Assembly (NCBI GenBank): GCA_964019055.1
Contig: OZ025219.1
Span: 3,234,792 to 3,298,791, forward strand
DNA length: 64,000 bases
Direction: 5' to 3'
Source of the DNA: Anthopleura xanthogrammica
Lineage: Eukaryota; Cnidaria; Anthozoa; Actiniaria; Actiniidae
Of the stretch, positions 46,909-58,292 are shown piece by piece (position 1 is the stretch's first letter; each line of letters starts with the position of its first letter). Both the position numbers and the translations under genes were made by a program. The notes under the pieces are model-generated. The model saw nothing but the letters and a program-made list of their open reading frames with translations. It was not told the DNA's origin and searched no databases.

Positions 46909-47622
46909 TTACCCGTTCGGTAGTTTTGATTTCGTTTGTTTCCATATGTTTTTTAGTTGGTTTACCGCCTCGACCATATCTTCACTTAACTCCTCCTTCT
47001 GTTCCAAGTTTAGTTTTGCAGCATCTATTTTCTTTTCTGTCAAGGGTGGATGAGCAGTATCGTTCCCATTCTCTTTGACCGGTTGTAGCTGTATTATCAA
47101 AAAACTGTCCCACTTGATCTCCTCTTCTAATGTTTTCCATCTTGACTTTGCTTTTTCTTGTTCTTTTCTGTCTTTAATCTGCCTTGTTATGTACTCTTCT
47201 ATGTACTTAGTGCTTTTGTTCTGAATTTTGTTATAATAGTTATCCAGCACGATCCTCAAAATATTTTCCTGGACGCTTGAACAGAGCTGCCTAATGATCA
47301 ATTCATCTTCAGAAAGCTCAAATTTCTTGATTCGCTTTTCAAGGTCTGTATTACTCTCTTCTAAGTCTCCCATTTTCGTCTTCAACCCTTCCATATTCGT
47401 CTTCAACTTTCCGACTTTTTCTTGCAAAGTTTTGTTTTCTTCTTTAAGTCTTTCGATTTCTTCCTCCAGTTTCTTGATTTTCGGTTGGCAGTTTTCCTCA
47501 TGGTCTTTCAGTTTTTCTTGTAATTTTCTTTCCTCTTCTTCCAAGTCAAGTATCCTTCTTTCATTTTCCTGGATCTCCTCTTGCAGTGTTGTTATATCCC
47601 TAGGGTCACCTTGGTCGGCCAT
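46909..47622 (-). CDS. Coiled-coil protein, probably a last exon
   Basis: An uninterrupted 237-codon frame with strongly biased composition. Residues about 12-108 form a long heptad-rich coiled coil (repeated LEEE, LKEEN, LQEKVGKL, LEKRIKKF). Residues about 109-230 form a distinct helical domain with RQLCSSVQENILRIVLDN, a KSRWKTLEEE stretch and NDTAHPPLTEKK. I do not recognise this domain, though such coiled-coil plus helical proteins are frequent in cnidarian innate-immune-type families (inference). On the minus strand, a run of T then AATGCAG directly precedes CTACAGCGATGG, an excellent splice acceptor at about 47634, so upstream exons may exist. No signal peptide or membrane helix. Could instead be a single-exon gene starting at this ATG. 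Confidence 0.7.
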   Translation of the reverse strand: MADQGDPRDITTLQEEIQENERRILDLEEEERKLQEKLKDHEENCQPKIKKLEEEIERLKEENKTLQEKVGKLKTNMEGLKTKMGDLEESNTDLEKRIKKFELSEDELIIRQLCSSVQENILRIVLDNYYNKIQNKSTKYIEEYITRQIKDRKEQEKAKSRWKTLEEEIKWDSFLIIQLQPVKENGNDTAHPPLTEKKIDAAKLNLEQKEELSEDMVEAVNQLKNIWKQTKSKLPNG

Positions 47623-47724
47623 CGCTGTAGCTGCATTAAAAAAAATGTCTTTTTAGATGTAGCTAACTTGATGTCATGAATTGACAATTAAAGATATAAG
47701 ACTAAGAACCTAGGCTTTAAGAAA

Positions 47725-47847
47725 GTAATAATAATAATAATAATAATGATAATAATAATAATGATGATGAAGAGGATGATGATGATGATAATAATGATAA
47801 TAATAATAATAATAATAATATTAATAATAATAATAATAATAATAATA
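47725..47847. repeat. (AAT/ATG)n microsatellite
   Basis: AAT and GAT/ATG trinucleotides for about 120 bases. It reads open in one frame and makes an artificial poly-Ile/Met leader for the downstream fragment. Confidence 0.95.
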
Positions 47848-48489
47848 GCAGCGCAAGATCAGACACTGGCTACAAGGTACTATGAGAACAAGATCATAGG
47901 AAAATATGTTAACATCAAATGCAGAACGTGCGGTGAATACGACGAAACTATCGATTTCATTATATCAGGCTGTCCTGTTCTCGCAAAGAAAGAGTTCATA
48001 GAAAGACACGATAAAGTTGGGACATACATTCACTGGAAGCTTTGCAAGCAGTATGGATTCGACGTATACAGGAAATGGTATGAACATGATCCTGAAAAAG
48101 TAATGGACAACGATACAGCAACAATTTTATGGGACATGCAAGTACACACGGACAAAACCATCAAAGCTAACAGAGCAGACATCATAGTCAAGAACAAATT
48201 AGAAAAACGATGTTTTCTAATTGATGTGTCAATCCCAGTAGAAAGAAATGTGCCCTTAAAACAGATAGAAAAATTCTCTAAATACAAAGATCTAGAAATA
48301 GAAATAAGAAAAATGTGGGGTATGGAAACAAGAACCACACCTATTGTTATCGGGGCACTTGAGTTGATACACAAAGGACTAGAGCAGTATGTCAATCAAC
48401 TACAAGGAGACATTCCCATAGCAGAAATACAGAAGATTGCCCTCCTAGGAACTGCTCACATCATCAGGAGAACTCTTATAATTAATTGA
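47848..48489 (+). pseudogene. 3' fragment of an R2/R4-Dong-like LINE (zinc knuckle and restriction-like endonuclease)
   Basis: An open 213-residue C-terminal piece. It has the cysteine motif CRTC...GCP followed by KKEFIERHDKVGTYIHW, KWYEHDPE, ILWDMQVHTD, ADIIVK...LIDVSIP and KYKDLEIEIRKMWG, in the order seen at the C-terminus of site-specific LINEs with a restriction-like endonuclease. The His expected between the cysteines is Phe (TIDFIISGCP), and the PD of the PD...D endonuclease motif reads AD. The reverse transcriptase is missing, so it is 5'-truncated. It is flanked on both sides by TAA repeats, matching the known preference of Dong elements for TAA targets. Clade assignment is from memory of the family. 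Confidence 0.75.
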
Positions 48490-48595
48490 TTTCTTTTTTT
48501 ATTTAATCCGCTTTCAATTTCTATATAAATTAGTGAATACATTACAGTTTTCCCAAGGTTCATGGATTGGACTCGGTAAACTAAGAATTTTGTAA

Positions 48596-48622
48596 GCAAT
48601 AATAATAATAATAATAATAAAT
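48596..48622. repeat. (AAT)n tail after the LINE fragment
   Basis: Short AAT array about 110 bases past the fragment's stop codon; probably the LINE 3' tail or its target repeat. Confidence 0.85.
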
Positions 48623-48708
48623 GAATTTAGAGTTTCACACTACGTCTCGAAACTCTTACAACTATATAAATAGTTAAACTAATAAAGAAATTAAGTGTGT
48701 ATATATAT

Positions 48709-48927
48709 ATATACAGCGATATGCAGAAATTCTGATCCTCTTGATATATATACAAGTATATCAAAAGTATATTAGAAATTATGGGATGTCATCAAAAAAA
48801 TTTTTTTTCAGAAAGCCCTAGTGATAGGCAACTCGAAAAAAATATCAGCGATGATATCCCATAATTTCTAATATACTTTTGATATACTTGTATATATATC
48901 AAGAGGATCATAATTTCTGCATATCAC

Positions 48928-48934
<7 letters not shown>
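48709..48934. repeat. Hairpin repeat with about 90-bp arms
   Basis: ACAGCGATATGCAGAAATT at the left mirrors AATTTCTGCATATCACTGT at the right; both arms include TTGATATATATACAAGTATA and GAAATTATGGGAT. The loop is about 45 bases. Outside lie AT microsatellites. Confidence 0.9.
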
Positions 48935-48970
<36 letters not shown>

Positions 48971-49804
48971 TATAAAATTCTGTCCATGATATCTTAATTT
49001 AAAATTCAGTTATTTACAGATTTAAAGAGATGAGATTTAAAGCAAAACGTTAAGCAAATTGGAAATAAATAAATAATAATAATGCTAATAATAATAAAAT
49101 CCCCTTGAATTGTAAATCGGCGTCTCCTAAAAATCAATAAAGTGTAATCGCTTCTTTCTCGGAAGCCATTGTATGCCAAGAAATAACAAACTTCAGTTGT
49201 CTTGGCAACCTGAGATAGCAGTAATCTGGCAAAACAGATGGTCAGCTTTAAATTTCCTCATTTTGTTTACGAAAGACAAGTAATCTTCAAGAAATACTGG
49301 TGGCCGATCGATACCAAACAGTTTTCCCGCTTTACCGCTATACATTTATACCTATATACAAATACCTAATTAGATGCAAAAACATGAAAAAAAAAATTAA
49401 TTGATTCATATCTCACAAAATAATTTTTTTCAAGATCTTTTATCAATAAAGAACATAAAAAAATATGATTTGAGCGCTATTAGATATTATTAAATATATA
49501 TTAGAGAGTTTTAAGGCCTAAAAAGTGAAAATATATAAATAAATATAATTTATTAATATATCTGATACTTCAAAACCTTATTTATCATATGACCGTATTT
49601 CACTGTACGCGTGATTCTAAAAAAAACCTTTGGGGAAAATGTCGTCAGCAAAAAAAGTACGCTTTTCCGAAAAGTGTAATAATTTCCCGTTCGGACTCGC
49701 CGTTCGGACTCGCTGCCGTCAATCATGTAAAAACTACGCATTTTGATTCGCATTTATTAAAAACGCTTTGAAATCGATTTTTTATATGTGGTCATATGAT
49801 AAAA

Positions 49805-49949
49805 TGCTTATTGACTGAGTTAAGGTCGGTCCGAACGGGAAAATATTTGGCTCTCGGTCCTTGGCACGGAACTCGCTGCGCTCGTTCCGTACTTCAGGAC
49901 CTCGAGCCAAATATTTTCCCGTTCGGACCTCCCACTCAGTCAATAAGTA
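49805..49949. repeat. Inner hairpin 1
   Basis: TGCTTATTGACTGAGT and ACTCAGTCAATAAGTA at the ends, with GTCCGAACGGGAAAATATTT and its complement inside; centre near 49877 at GCTGCGCTCG. Confidence 0.88.
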
Positions 49950-50304
49950 CATAGTATTTGACGTGTCTTGTATCAAAGCAAGGCATAAAAGTGTTTTTGG
50001 TAACTTTCAATCATCATATTTTTGCATCTCATTAGGTATTTGTATATAAGTATATATACGTTTCTGCAATCGAGTGTAAATGTAGGAAGTCTGTGTTTCG
50101 ATTTTTCCGATAAGTACAGTGCTCGATACATAAAAGTAGAGCGGAATATATATATATATATATATATATAATATACACTCGATTGGAGAAACGTTGTAGT
50201 ATACATTTATACATATATAGTCCTAAAATATGATCGTGTATATGTTTAAAGGTAGCTAAAACACTTTTATGATTTGCTTTGATGCAAGACACGTCAAATA
50301 CATA
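49949..50304. repeat. Inner hairpin 2 with AT-repeat loop
   Basis: Left arm TACATAGTATTTGACGTGTC pairs with GACACGTCAAATACATA at the right; both carry ATAAAAGTGTTTT/AAAACACTTTTAT and CAATCGAGTGTA/TACACTCGATTG. The loop includes a TA dinucleotide run at about 50148-50170. Confidence 0.85.
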
Positions 50305-50599
50305 AGGTTTTGAAGTATCAGATATAAATAAATTATATTTATTTATATATTTTCATTTCTTAAGCCTAAAAACTCTCTAATATATATTTAATAATATCTA
50401 ATAGAGCTCAAATCATATTTTTCATGTACTTTATTGATAAAACATCTTAAACATTATTATTTCGTGAGATATGCATCAATGGATACAGAGTTATTAATCT
50501 TCTCATGTTTTTGCATCTCATTAGGTATTTGTATATATGTATAAATGTATACTACAACGTTTCTGCAATCAAGTGTATATATATAAAGAGCATCACATA

Positions 50600-52125
50600 T
50601 ACAAGTTTTCATTCGAATTTCCTCAAAAGAAAGTAGTTGACAAGAAAAAGTTCAGAAATTATTTGAAAGTAGCTTACCAGACTCGGAATTAAGACCACCT
50701 TAGATACGTTGGTAGATTTAGCACGTCGATCGAAGGCTAGTTTTTAAGTTCTTCAATCAAAGCACATGTGCAAGGCTATAAACAGCAATTACTTTCGGGC
50801 ATCGATTTTGCGTTACCCCGTTAAGATGACCAAATTGTATTATTATTATTAGTTTTTTTTTTTTTTGTTATTAAGCGCTTTAAACCTGGTAACAAAAGAA
50901 ATGAAAAATAACCAATAACTTTAAGCAAAATTAATAAGATTAAAATTTAATATATAAAAGTAAATAATATATCATTTTCGCCGTCTGGGAGTCTCATCCC
51001 TATCAATAACATTTCAGTTATGTTTGAATACGTCCAGGCAAAAAGCGAATTTACTCGAGAAAAAAATCTAGTCTACGTGTCTGATAGTTTTTCATTACTA
51101 TTATCAACATTAAAATCACCATCATCATAATGATAATAATTATAGTAGATTTGGTGGATTTGTGTCGAGGCTTCGGTTGTATCTTCCCGGTAGTGTGGAG
51201 TGGAAAAAGGCGACACGCTGCGCACTGATTTAATGAAAAATTTTAATTGCATGTCGGTCCGATAGAAATCTGGCTTTATTGTCAAACTATCAACAGAAAT
51301 AAAAATACTGAAATTTGTTTGTTCTTGAGTCTCGATTATTGTTTACTGTTTGAACTATTGTATAGAAAAAGGTCAATTTACTGTCATCCTCGAGCCTGTC
51401 AGGATCAGTTTTTCCGCTATGTCGATCAAAAGTACGTTAGCAGGCTTTGTGGATAGTGAGCTTCAAAACAGTGTCCCATATTTTCGATATCTTTTTTAGA
51501 TCGCGCGCAATTACGCGCGCAATTTTGAATTTTCGGTCGTCATAATTACAAAATAGACAATATCTTTTGAATGAAAAAGAAAACATTTCAAAAATCTGAG
51601 ACATAGTTTTTTAGATCGTATTGTTATTTATCATAATCCAAAGTTTCAGTTCGATCCAATGTAATCCGAAAGAGCAACAATGTTTTTAATACGATATTTT
51701 GGTCTCTCAAAAACTGCGGAGAAAGCCAATAACTTTTTTTGTGTCGCGAAACAGAAAATTCCATATTGATTTTTAAGAACTACGTTCATTTAGCTTTCAG
51801 AAAATGTATACTTTTATATAATAATATTGAAAAGGCAGCGCGAAATTTTGGTCGCGATCGAGTAAAGTAATCTCGAAGGCCTCAAACGTATCCTGATACC
51901 TTAAACATACTTTTTCTCTGTGCTCTCTTCAAGAGCCGATAAGTGGCTCATCGAGGAAGATCGAGCCTTTCTTTTTTTCTTACTCATAAGTTATAAATGA
52001 GAATTAACAGTGGAACCCACCGAGTGGCTAAACCAATTACTGATATGTGTTTTCCCTGCCTGTCAGATCATAACAGATCGAGGTAGCAACGAGGTTTCCA
52101 AGAAATAACTATAAAAAGCCCCTTC
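50600..52125. other. Intergenic stretch, no gene seen
   Basis: Only short open frames. Notable CGCGCGCAATTACGCGCGCAA motif parts lie near 51506-51525, otherwise AT-rich. Confidence 0.55.
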
Positions 52126-52140
52126 AACTGAATTACTAAA

Positions 52141-52358
52141 ATAACTGAAATACTGAATTGGCAAATGTGGATATAGGAAATAGATTAGAAACAGGGATCA
52201 TCTCGATTAATTACCCACGACAAAAATTGTGGTGTAGTGGCTAACACATCGAACTAGAATACCGGAGACGTGGGTTCGAGTCCCGCCAAGGGCTCATGAT
52301 ATTTTTTTTTTAAAGTCCGTCGTGGGTAATTTATCGAAATGATCCCTGTCTCTAAATA
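52141..52358 (+). mobile_element. tRNA-derived SINE-like element in a hairpin
   Basis: At 52228-52294 the sequence has a box A (TGGTGTAGTGGCTAACAC) and box B (GGTTCGAGTCCC) at tRNA-like spacing, followed by a T9-10 Pol III terminator at about 52302. The acceptor ends do not pair, so it is not a functional tRNA gene. It is enclosed by 35-bp inverted arms (52187-52221 and about 52318-52354; CAGGGATCAT and ATTACCCACGAC shared). Outside these, ACTGAATTACTAAA is directly repeated at 52127-52140 and 52360-52373, consistent with a target-site duplication. Confidence 0.7.
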
Positions 52359-52374
52359 AACTGAATTACTAAAT

Positions 52375-55300
52375 TTATCTATAAAAAAACACACACTGAA
52401 CAAAAAATGCAAACCTGAGCAACATGATCAGTGCAATTGCGCTTTCATCAACTCAATATATTTACTCTATCTACACACATACGTAGAAGAAAGTTTAGGG
52501 GACTTAGGCTAAGATCAAATGTCGTTTTCTCGGCCGATATAAGACCTTGAATAATGAATCTTTGCATATTTACTAAAGTAAAGGTTCCCTTTCTATTTCT
52601 GGCATAATTTTTTTCAGTCAGTTTAATCTTAACTCATTCGAATTTGCGGCCGCCATTTTGGCAAAGGCTCTTTTGTGGTCAGACATGATCAGTGCAGCAA
52701 CACATCAGTTAAACTCTGTTTAAGTTTTACACTGTTTACGTTTAACAGTTACGTTCGGAGGCACTTACGCAGGCTAAAACACATCCCATCACTGAGGCGG
52801 ATATGTACGTCATTCAATTCCATGCATATATTTTATGAATGTTTTGAGAGTTACGTTAAGTTATTAATGTCTTAGGAATGTCTTTGACGTTGGATGAACG
52901 GAAATCACTGAAGTCAGCAATTAAAGCAGTAGATATGGAGTTAGAGTCAGTGTCGGCAAGCACATCCAAAGACCAGACACATTTTTTGAGTCTAAGAATA
53001 CTGATGTCATCAAAAGCCTACTTTTTATGGATCTCTTCAAGATAATGAGAGTGTACAAAATGATGAGGCTAGTGATAAAACCCGAATAGTGCGAATAGTC
53101 GAGAATAGTCGCGAATACCGACAATTACTAATACTAATCTATGTTATTAAAATAGGTATGTGTGTTTGTGCCCTTTAGCCCTTTGATTGGTCCGCGATAT
53201 GCACCAATCAAAAATCAGGATTTCGATCTGAAAGAATTTTGCCATGTCGCTGAGTTTTCTCTTTTCTTTGTTCGACAAATTAAACGTTCAACTTATGAAA
53301 TACTCATAAATTTCCGTACAATTTAATTAGACACTTATAAAATCTAAATTCAGTTCAAGTTTTTTCCCTGATAAGATATTCTTAGCGATGCGAAAAACGA
53401 GCAAATCTATGCCGCTCTCGTGGAGTCTCCCACGTAAATTCGTTTCTTTTCCTTTGACATGCAACTCATGAACCCGTTGAGATTTATTTCGATTACTAAA
53501 AATATGTATTTGAAAGCAATAATCAATTAATGTCGTTTTCTATGTGCTTTCCTTTTCTGTCGAAGCATTTAATATAGATAGATACAGGACACCATATACG
53601 AATGATTTTAGGTGAACAAACAATTCTTTGAAGAGGAAAAAAGACAAAACAAACTAAGTAAGTGTATATATAAGTACACATTTTGCTAAAATAACAAGGT
53701 TAATGGTCGTCAATATACTTCACAAAACTATACAACACATAGGAAGCTGTACGGGATCTTTCTTTACTGTAATTTTTGCAAAATCTAAGTTTACTTTTAA
53801 TATTCCCGAGAGAAACATCGATCTATATTCAAATGAATTAACAAAGATACTACAACAGTGTTAAATGATATTGTTCCTAACCTTAAAAATCCATGCAGAT
53901 GTTTTCCTTGATTTTCTGACTGTATAAAACGTTGATCTTTAACAATCATCACATAATATTATTTACATCACCTCAAAGACCTCAAAAGCAAAACCACGAC
54001 GAAGAGAACCCAGTCGTGTCCAAACTGTCAATCACAAACGATCCAGTCGATTCAAAACACTTGTTCCTTTGTGGTACCAATTTGATCACATTTTATGTAA
54101 AAATTAAATCCAAGTTTATATCTATTTATAAGTTACATATTTATCTCTAAGCTTTGTGAACTATCTGTTGACAATTTTCAAAATATATGTCACAACGTGA
54201 CGGATCCGTGCCTGGTACTAAATAATATGATGATGTTTTCTGATGATGAAATTTTCTTGAAAACGTTTATAGTAAAAGCTGCTCAAGCAAACCCTCGAAA
54301 AGCCATTAATGAATTCATTATTCGAATATCGAGTTGATTATTCAATCGACTCTAAACTTGAAAGTTATGTACTTCAGTTTTGACTTGGATTCTTCAACAA
54401 TTGCCATGTCAAGGTATAAAAACTCACCAGAAAAGCCATCACTTAGAATTTCAGTTGTGAAATGAATGTGAAGTTTGGAGTCTAATGAAACTCAGAATGA
54501 ATAATCAATAATCATAAAATCAAAAATGAAGCCTAGGGTACGCTTGAGCCGTTTTGAATGTAAACAATTGTCTCTTCGGTTATTTTGTTTTACCATTTTT
54601 CAGTTACCGTATTATGTCACTAAATAAATAAAAAGCACAAGAACAACTGGCCAGTGGGATGAAATGATTACATGGCGAGAAATTATGGACACGCACGCGC
54701 AGTAGATGCCCTGAGTTTGCAAAACAAAATGGTCGATCAACGTATAGACTTTGTATGTGATAAAATTCCAAAAGGATATTATCTCATGTGTGTCCAGGAA
54801 GTTTCAAAATGTTCTATCTGATCTTGCTTGTAGACACCGAGAGCAAACTGTCAAACTCAGAGATCAACGCGCATCGCTTGAGATAATTAATTCAATATAA
54901 TCAATACTTTTAACAATACATAATTTTCTCCAGCGATGTGCGATGTATGCCTTTTAGAAAATATATCTCAAAAGTTTGGATATGATAAGCTGTAGAAATT
55001 TCCCCACATTGTAGATATAGCTATGATCTATTGATGTATGAAGTTTAAAGAAAAAACTTGGCGCCGTTTCAAAGAGTTCGGCGAAATTGTGATTTTGGGA
55101 AAATTCTCACTTCGATGTATCTAACGGCCTTTAGTAAATAAATCTTTATTCTGTAAATGATTAAGATTTGGCGCTGATTTTCTGTGATACCTACAAATAG
55201 ATATATTAAAAATTTAAGGCAATATATTAAATGATGATCTATCTACAGCCAAATATTTCGTATGCATTACATTTTTGATTCCATATTAGACGATCGTCAA

Positions 55301-55740
55301 AACTTTTTTCCTGCCCAAAATTTGCCACTCAAATTTGTACACAAACTGTACTGGTATTAGGTAATAAGAACCTGAAACTTTTAGAAAAATCGTGCACGAG
55401 GTTGAGTAGAAAAAAGCCAAGGACTAAAAAAATAATTATTTGAATATCCGCCGTCGTAGTCATCCACTTAGAAAATATTAAAATAATGTACACTGATAAA
55501 ATTTAGAATAATCAAATTACAATATATGAACAATTCTGTTAAATTGATGTTATAGTTTTGCTAAGCGAGAGAGAATAAAGTTGAACAAAATTGGCACTGA
55601 ATTAGTAGTTGGAAGTCCGAACTTGACATTCTTGTTTACTGAGCAGCATAATGTCAGCAGCCAATCAGATGACTCGATTCTGTGAACATGATTGACAGGA
55701 CATCTCGTCATGAATAATAATCTACGCCCACTGATGTCCA
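52375..55740. other. Intergenic stretch, no gene seen
   Basis: No coding domain was found in frames on either strand. A single related monomer of the downstream minisatellite (ACAAGAACAACTGGCCAGTG) lies at about 54638-54657. Confidence 0.5.
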
Positions 55741-55757
55741 AGATTTCTCGCCATGTG

Positions 55758-56042
55758 GGGACCTACGAACAACTGACCAGCATGCGGTGAGATGAAATGA
55801 TGATAGGGACCCAAAAACAACTGATCAGTGTGATGATTTGATGATGGAGATACAAGAATCACTGATCTGTGAGATGAAATTAATTATGATGGAAACACAA
55901 GAACAACTGATCAGTGAGATGAAATGATGATGGGCACACAAGAACAACTGATCAGTGAGACGAAATGATGAAAGGGACACAAGAACAACTAATCAATACA
56001 ATCAGAAATGATGGTGAGGACACTGATCATTACGAAATGATA
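55758..56042. repeat. Minisatellite, unit about 48 bp, about 6 copies
   Basis: Repeats of the form GAACAACTGATCAGTGAGAT followed by GAAATGATGATGG and GACACAA. Copies are diverged from each other and vary in length. Confidence 0.88.
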
Positions 56043-56055
56043 AACCACCTATTTC

Positions 56056-56320
56056 AAAAAAGGTTAGTTATCAATGCCAAAGGCAAAAGGCGATAGGCGA
56101 TAGGTCATGCAAAACGGGAAGGGATTATAGATAATAATAGAGGGCTTTAAAATAGTTTTGTGGACTACTAACGACACGGAATATCTCAACATTAACCCCC
56201 GTGTTCTTGACGAGAATAAGAAGCAGAAACACATGTTATTCCAGCTATTTTTGGATCTTGGATTGACTTATTTCCAATCGCCTATCGCCTATGACCTATG
56301 GCAACCTTTTCTGAACTGAA
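56056..56320. repeat. Inverted repeat with GGCGATAGGCGATAGG ends
   Basis: The left block AAGGCGATAGGCGATAGGTC at about 56087 is mirrored by ATCGCCTATCGCCTATGACC at about 56277, both continuing into AAGGTT/AACCTT. The spacer is about 170 bases. Confidence 0.75.
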
Positions 56321-56603
56321 ATATATACAATCGAGTTACATAACGACATTGAAATTTGAGCCTGCGTTACACTGAGCTGTCGTTCGCGATTGTAAAAGCT
56401 GTGAAATCGAGATTTTTTTCTGGTTTACATATATTATACTAACATACATAAATGCCTACTTCCAGATAACTGTTGACCAACGACTTATTTTATGCTATTT
56501 ATAAGATCAATCAATCAATCAATCAATAATTTTATTTAAACACGGTTAAAATATCAGTATGTACATAGATTATTAAAAGATTCTACAAATGTATTAAACT
56601 GCT

Positions 56604-57104
56604 TTACATATTTGCCGTGCGGGAGTGAGTAGTTGATAGAAAATCGTTTATGCCTTTTTTGAAATTAGAGATAGTAAGACTTGCTCTCGTTTGATGTGGA
56701 AGACTATTCCACAGTGCAGGCCCGCTGTAGCTTATGCTGCGTTTTAGGTAATCAGTGCGGGGTTTCGGGAGAGTGAGTTTATTATCTTTATCTCTAAGAT
56801 CGTAGCTAGATTCATATGGTGTAAAAAGCTCGTGCAGGTAAGTAGGCACAAGATTGTGGCCTGTTTTAAACATGAGTACCGCCTTGAGCTTTTTACGCCT
56901 GTCAGTTAGTTTATCCCATCCAAGTTGATCAAGAATCTCGGTTGCACTGTCGTCATATGCTGCTTTAGTTATTACTCTGACAGCACGATTTTGAAGTTTT
57001 TGAAGTTTCTCCGAAAGACCACAGTTAAGACCATCCCATACCGGGCTACAATAGTCAAAGTATGGTGCAATTAGAGCCTGGTAGATCTTAATAGAGATTC
57101 TCAT
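56604..57104 (-). pseudogene. LINE C-terminal domain
   Basis: A 166-codon open frame covering the post-RT helical region shared by many CR1/Jockey-like LINEs (VRVITKAAYDDSATEIL, KLKAVLMFKTGHNLVP, YSGPALWNSLP). It is the longest surviving frame of this element, suggesting fairly recent insertion. Confidence 0.85.
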
Positions 57105-57425
57105 ATTTATGTAAGGTCGAAGACGCTTGAGTGCGCCAATGGCAGAGGAGACTTTAGAGACAATTTCACCAACGTGATTTGACTATGTCAGGTTCTGATC
57201 AATTGTAACTCCTAGAGATTTGGTATAAGATACCCTTTTGATTTCTTGATCATCAATTTGGATCTGGAGGTTTTGTTCATTTGTCGTAGCAAGTTTTTGG
57301 CGTGAGCCAATAAACATGACTTCAGTCTTTGCCACATTTAAACTTAATCTGTTGGCTATCAACCATTCGCGTAGGTTGCCTAGTTCGTGGTTAATCAAAT
57401 GCTCAATCTCAGTTACGCTGTGTGA

Positions 57426-57940
57426 TGCAACTACATCTACATCTACATCTTTATTAGTTGATAAAAATTGTAAAATATCACATCAACTGTACATAACATG
57501 TTTATATAATAAGATAAATAATTAATAATTGAGAAGTTACAATGAGTAATAAAATAATAATAGAGCAAACGCATTAAAACCATTGAAACAAATGCAAAAC
57601 AAGACACAAACAAGTAGTAGCCATGTAGTGACAATTAGTCACTATCACTCATCCAGAGCATCCACCACACAAAGAACAAAGTGAACATCACAAGGGTCTC
57701 TTGTGTATGTGTCCCCGTGTAATGGATGCTCCGGCCGAGCGACAGTGACCAACAGGCACCACCTGCAAGTATCAATTTCGAATCAATTTCACGGTTTCAA
57801 TGCGCTTGCTCTAATAATAAAAAATAATAGTTCAAGTTAACAACTTGCTTTATTTTCAGGACGACAAAGCGCGTCATATTAAAGATGGCGATCTAATTTA
57901 GTTTTGAATTCATTTAATGACTTTGAATTTACTAGTTCTG
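57426..57940 (-). mobile_element. Second LINE 3' end nested in the first
   Basis: Between the MYADDTNIT and VASHSV residues of the host LINE lies a foreign minus-strand piece whose first residues (VNSKSLNEFKTKLDRHL, then stop) resemble the extreme C-terminus of another LINE. It runs through about 440 bases of 3' UTR to a GATGTA-repeat tail at 57426-57450. Confidence 0.7.
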
Positions 57941-58292
57941 TGATATTTGTATCATCAGCGTACATTCTGGGTGTGGCTTCACTAAGGCAGTTAGGAAGGT
58001 CATTAATGTAAATGAGAAACAACAATGGACCGATTAAGCTGCCTTGTGGGACACCACATTTAATATCGAGAGCATCTGAGAGGTGACCATTAACTAGGCA
58101 TCTCTGCATGCGATCTGTAAGGTATGATTGAAACCAACAGAGAGTGGTTTGATCGACCCCATAGCATGACAGCTTGCGCAAAAGTATGGTGTGATCAATG
58201 GTGTCAAATGCCTTTTTCAGGTCAATGAAAACGACACCATTGATCATGCCATTGTCAATGTTTACAGACCAATTGTCAGTGGCCTCAATCAA
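57879..58292 (-). pseudogene. LINE RT palm domain fragment
   Basis: Contains IDLKKAFDTIDH, FQSYLTDRMQRCLVNG, GVPQGSLIGPLLFLIYINDL and YADDT in one frame. The last 20 or so residues after DTNIT belong to the nested insertion. Confidence 0.9.

Larger units (their letters stand above)
49338..50552. repeat. Large nested inverted repeat
   Basis: The outer arms (about 49338-49579 and 50303-50552) are imperfect reverse complements running from TATACATTTATACC... to ...CTGATACTTCAAAACCTT and back. Between them sit two further hairpins, 49805-49949 and 49949-50304. A third copy of the outer end motif (ATCTCATTAGGTATTTGTAT) occurs at about 50029-50048, as if related elements inserted into each other. 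Confidence 0.85.

Noticed and set aside
47294..47656. Ser/Phe-rich + frame opposite the coiled-coil gene
   Set aside because: A mirror of the Glu/Lys-rich coiled coil on the other strand.
52228..52294. Functional tRNA gene
   Set aside because: The box A and box B are good, but acceptor-stem ends do not pair and the anticodon arm is poor, so a tRNA-derived repeat fits better.
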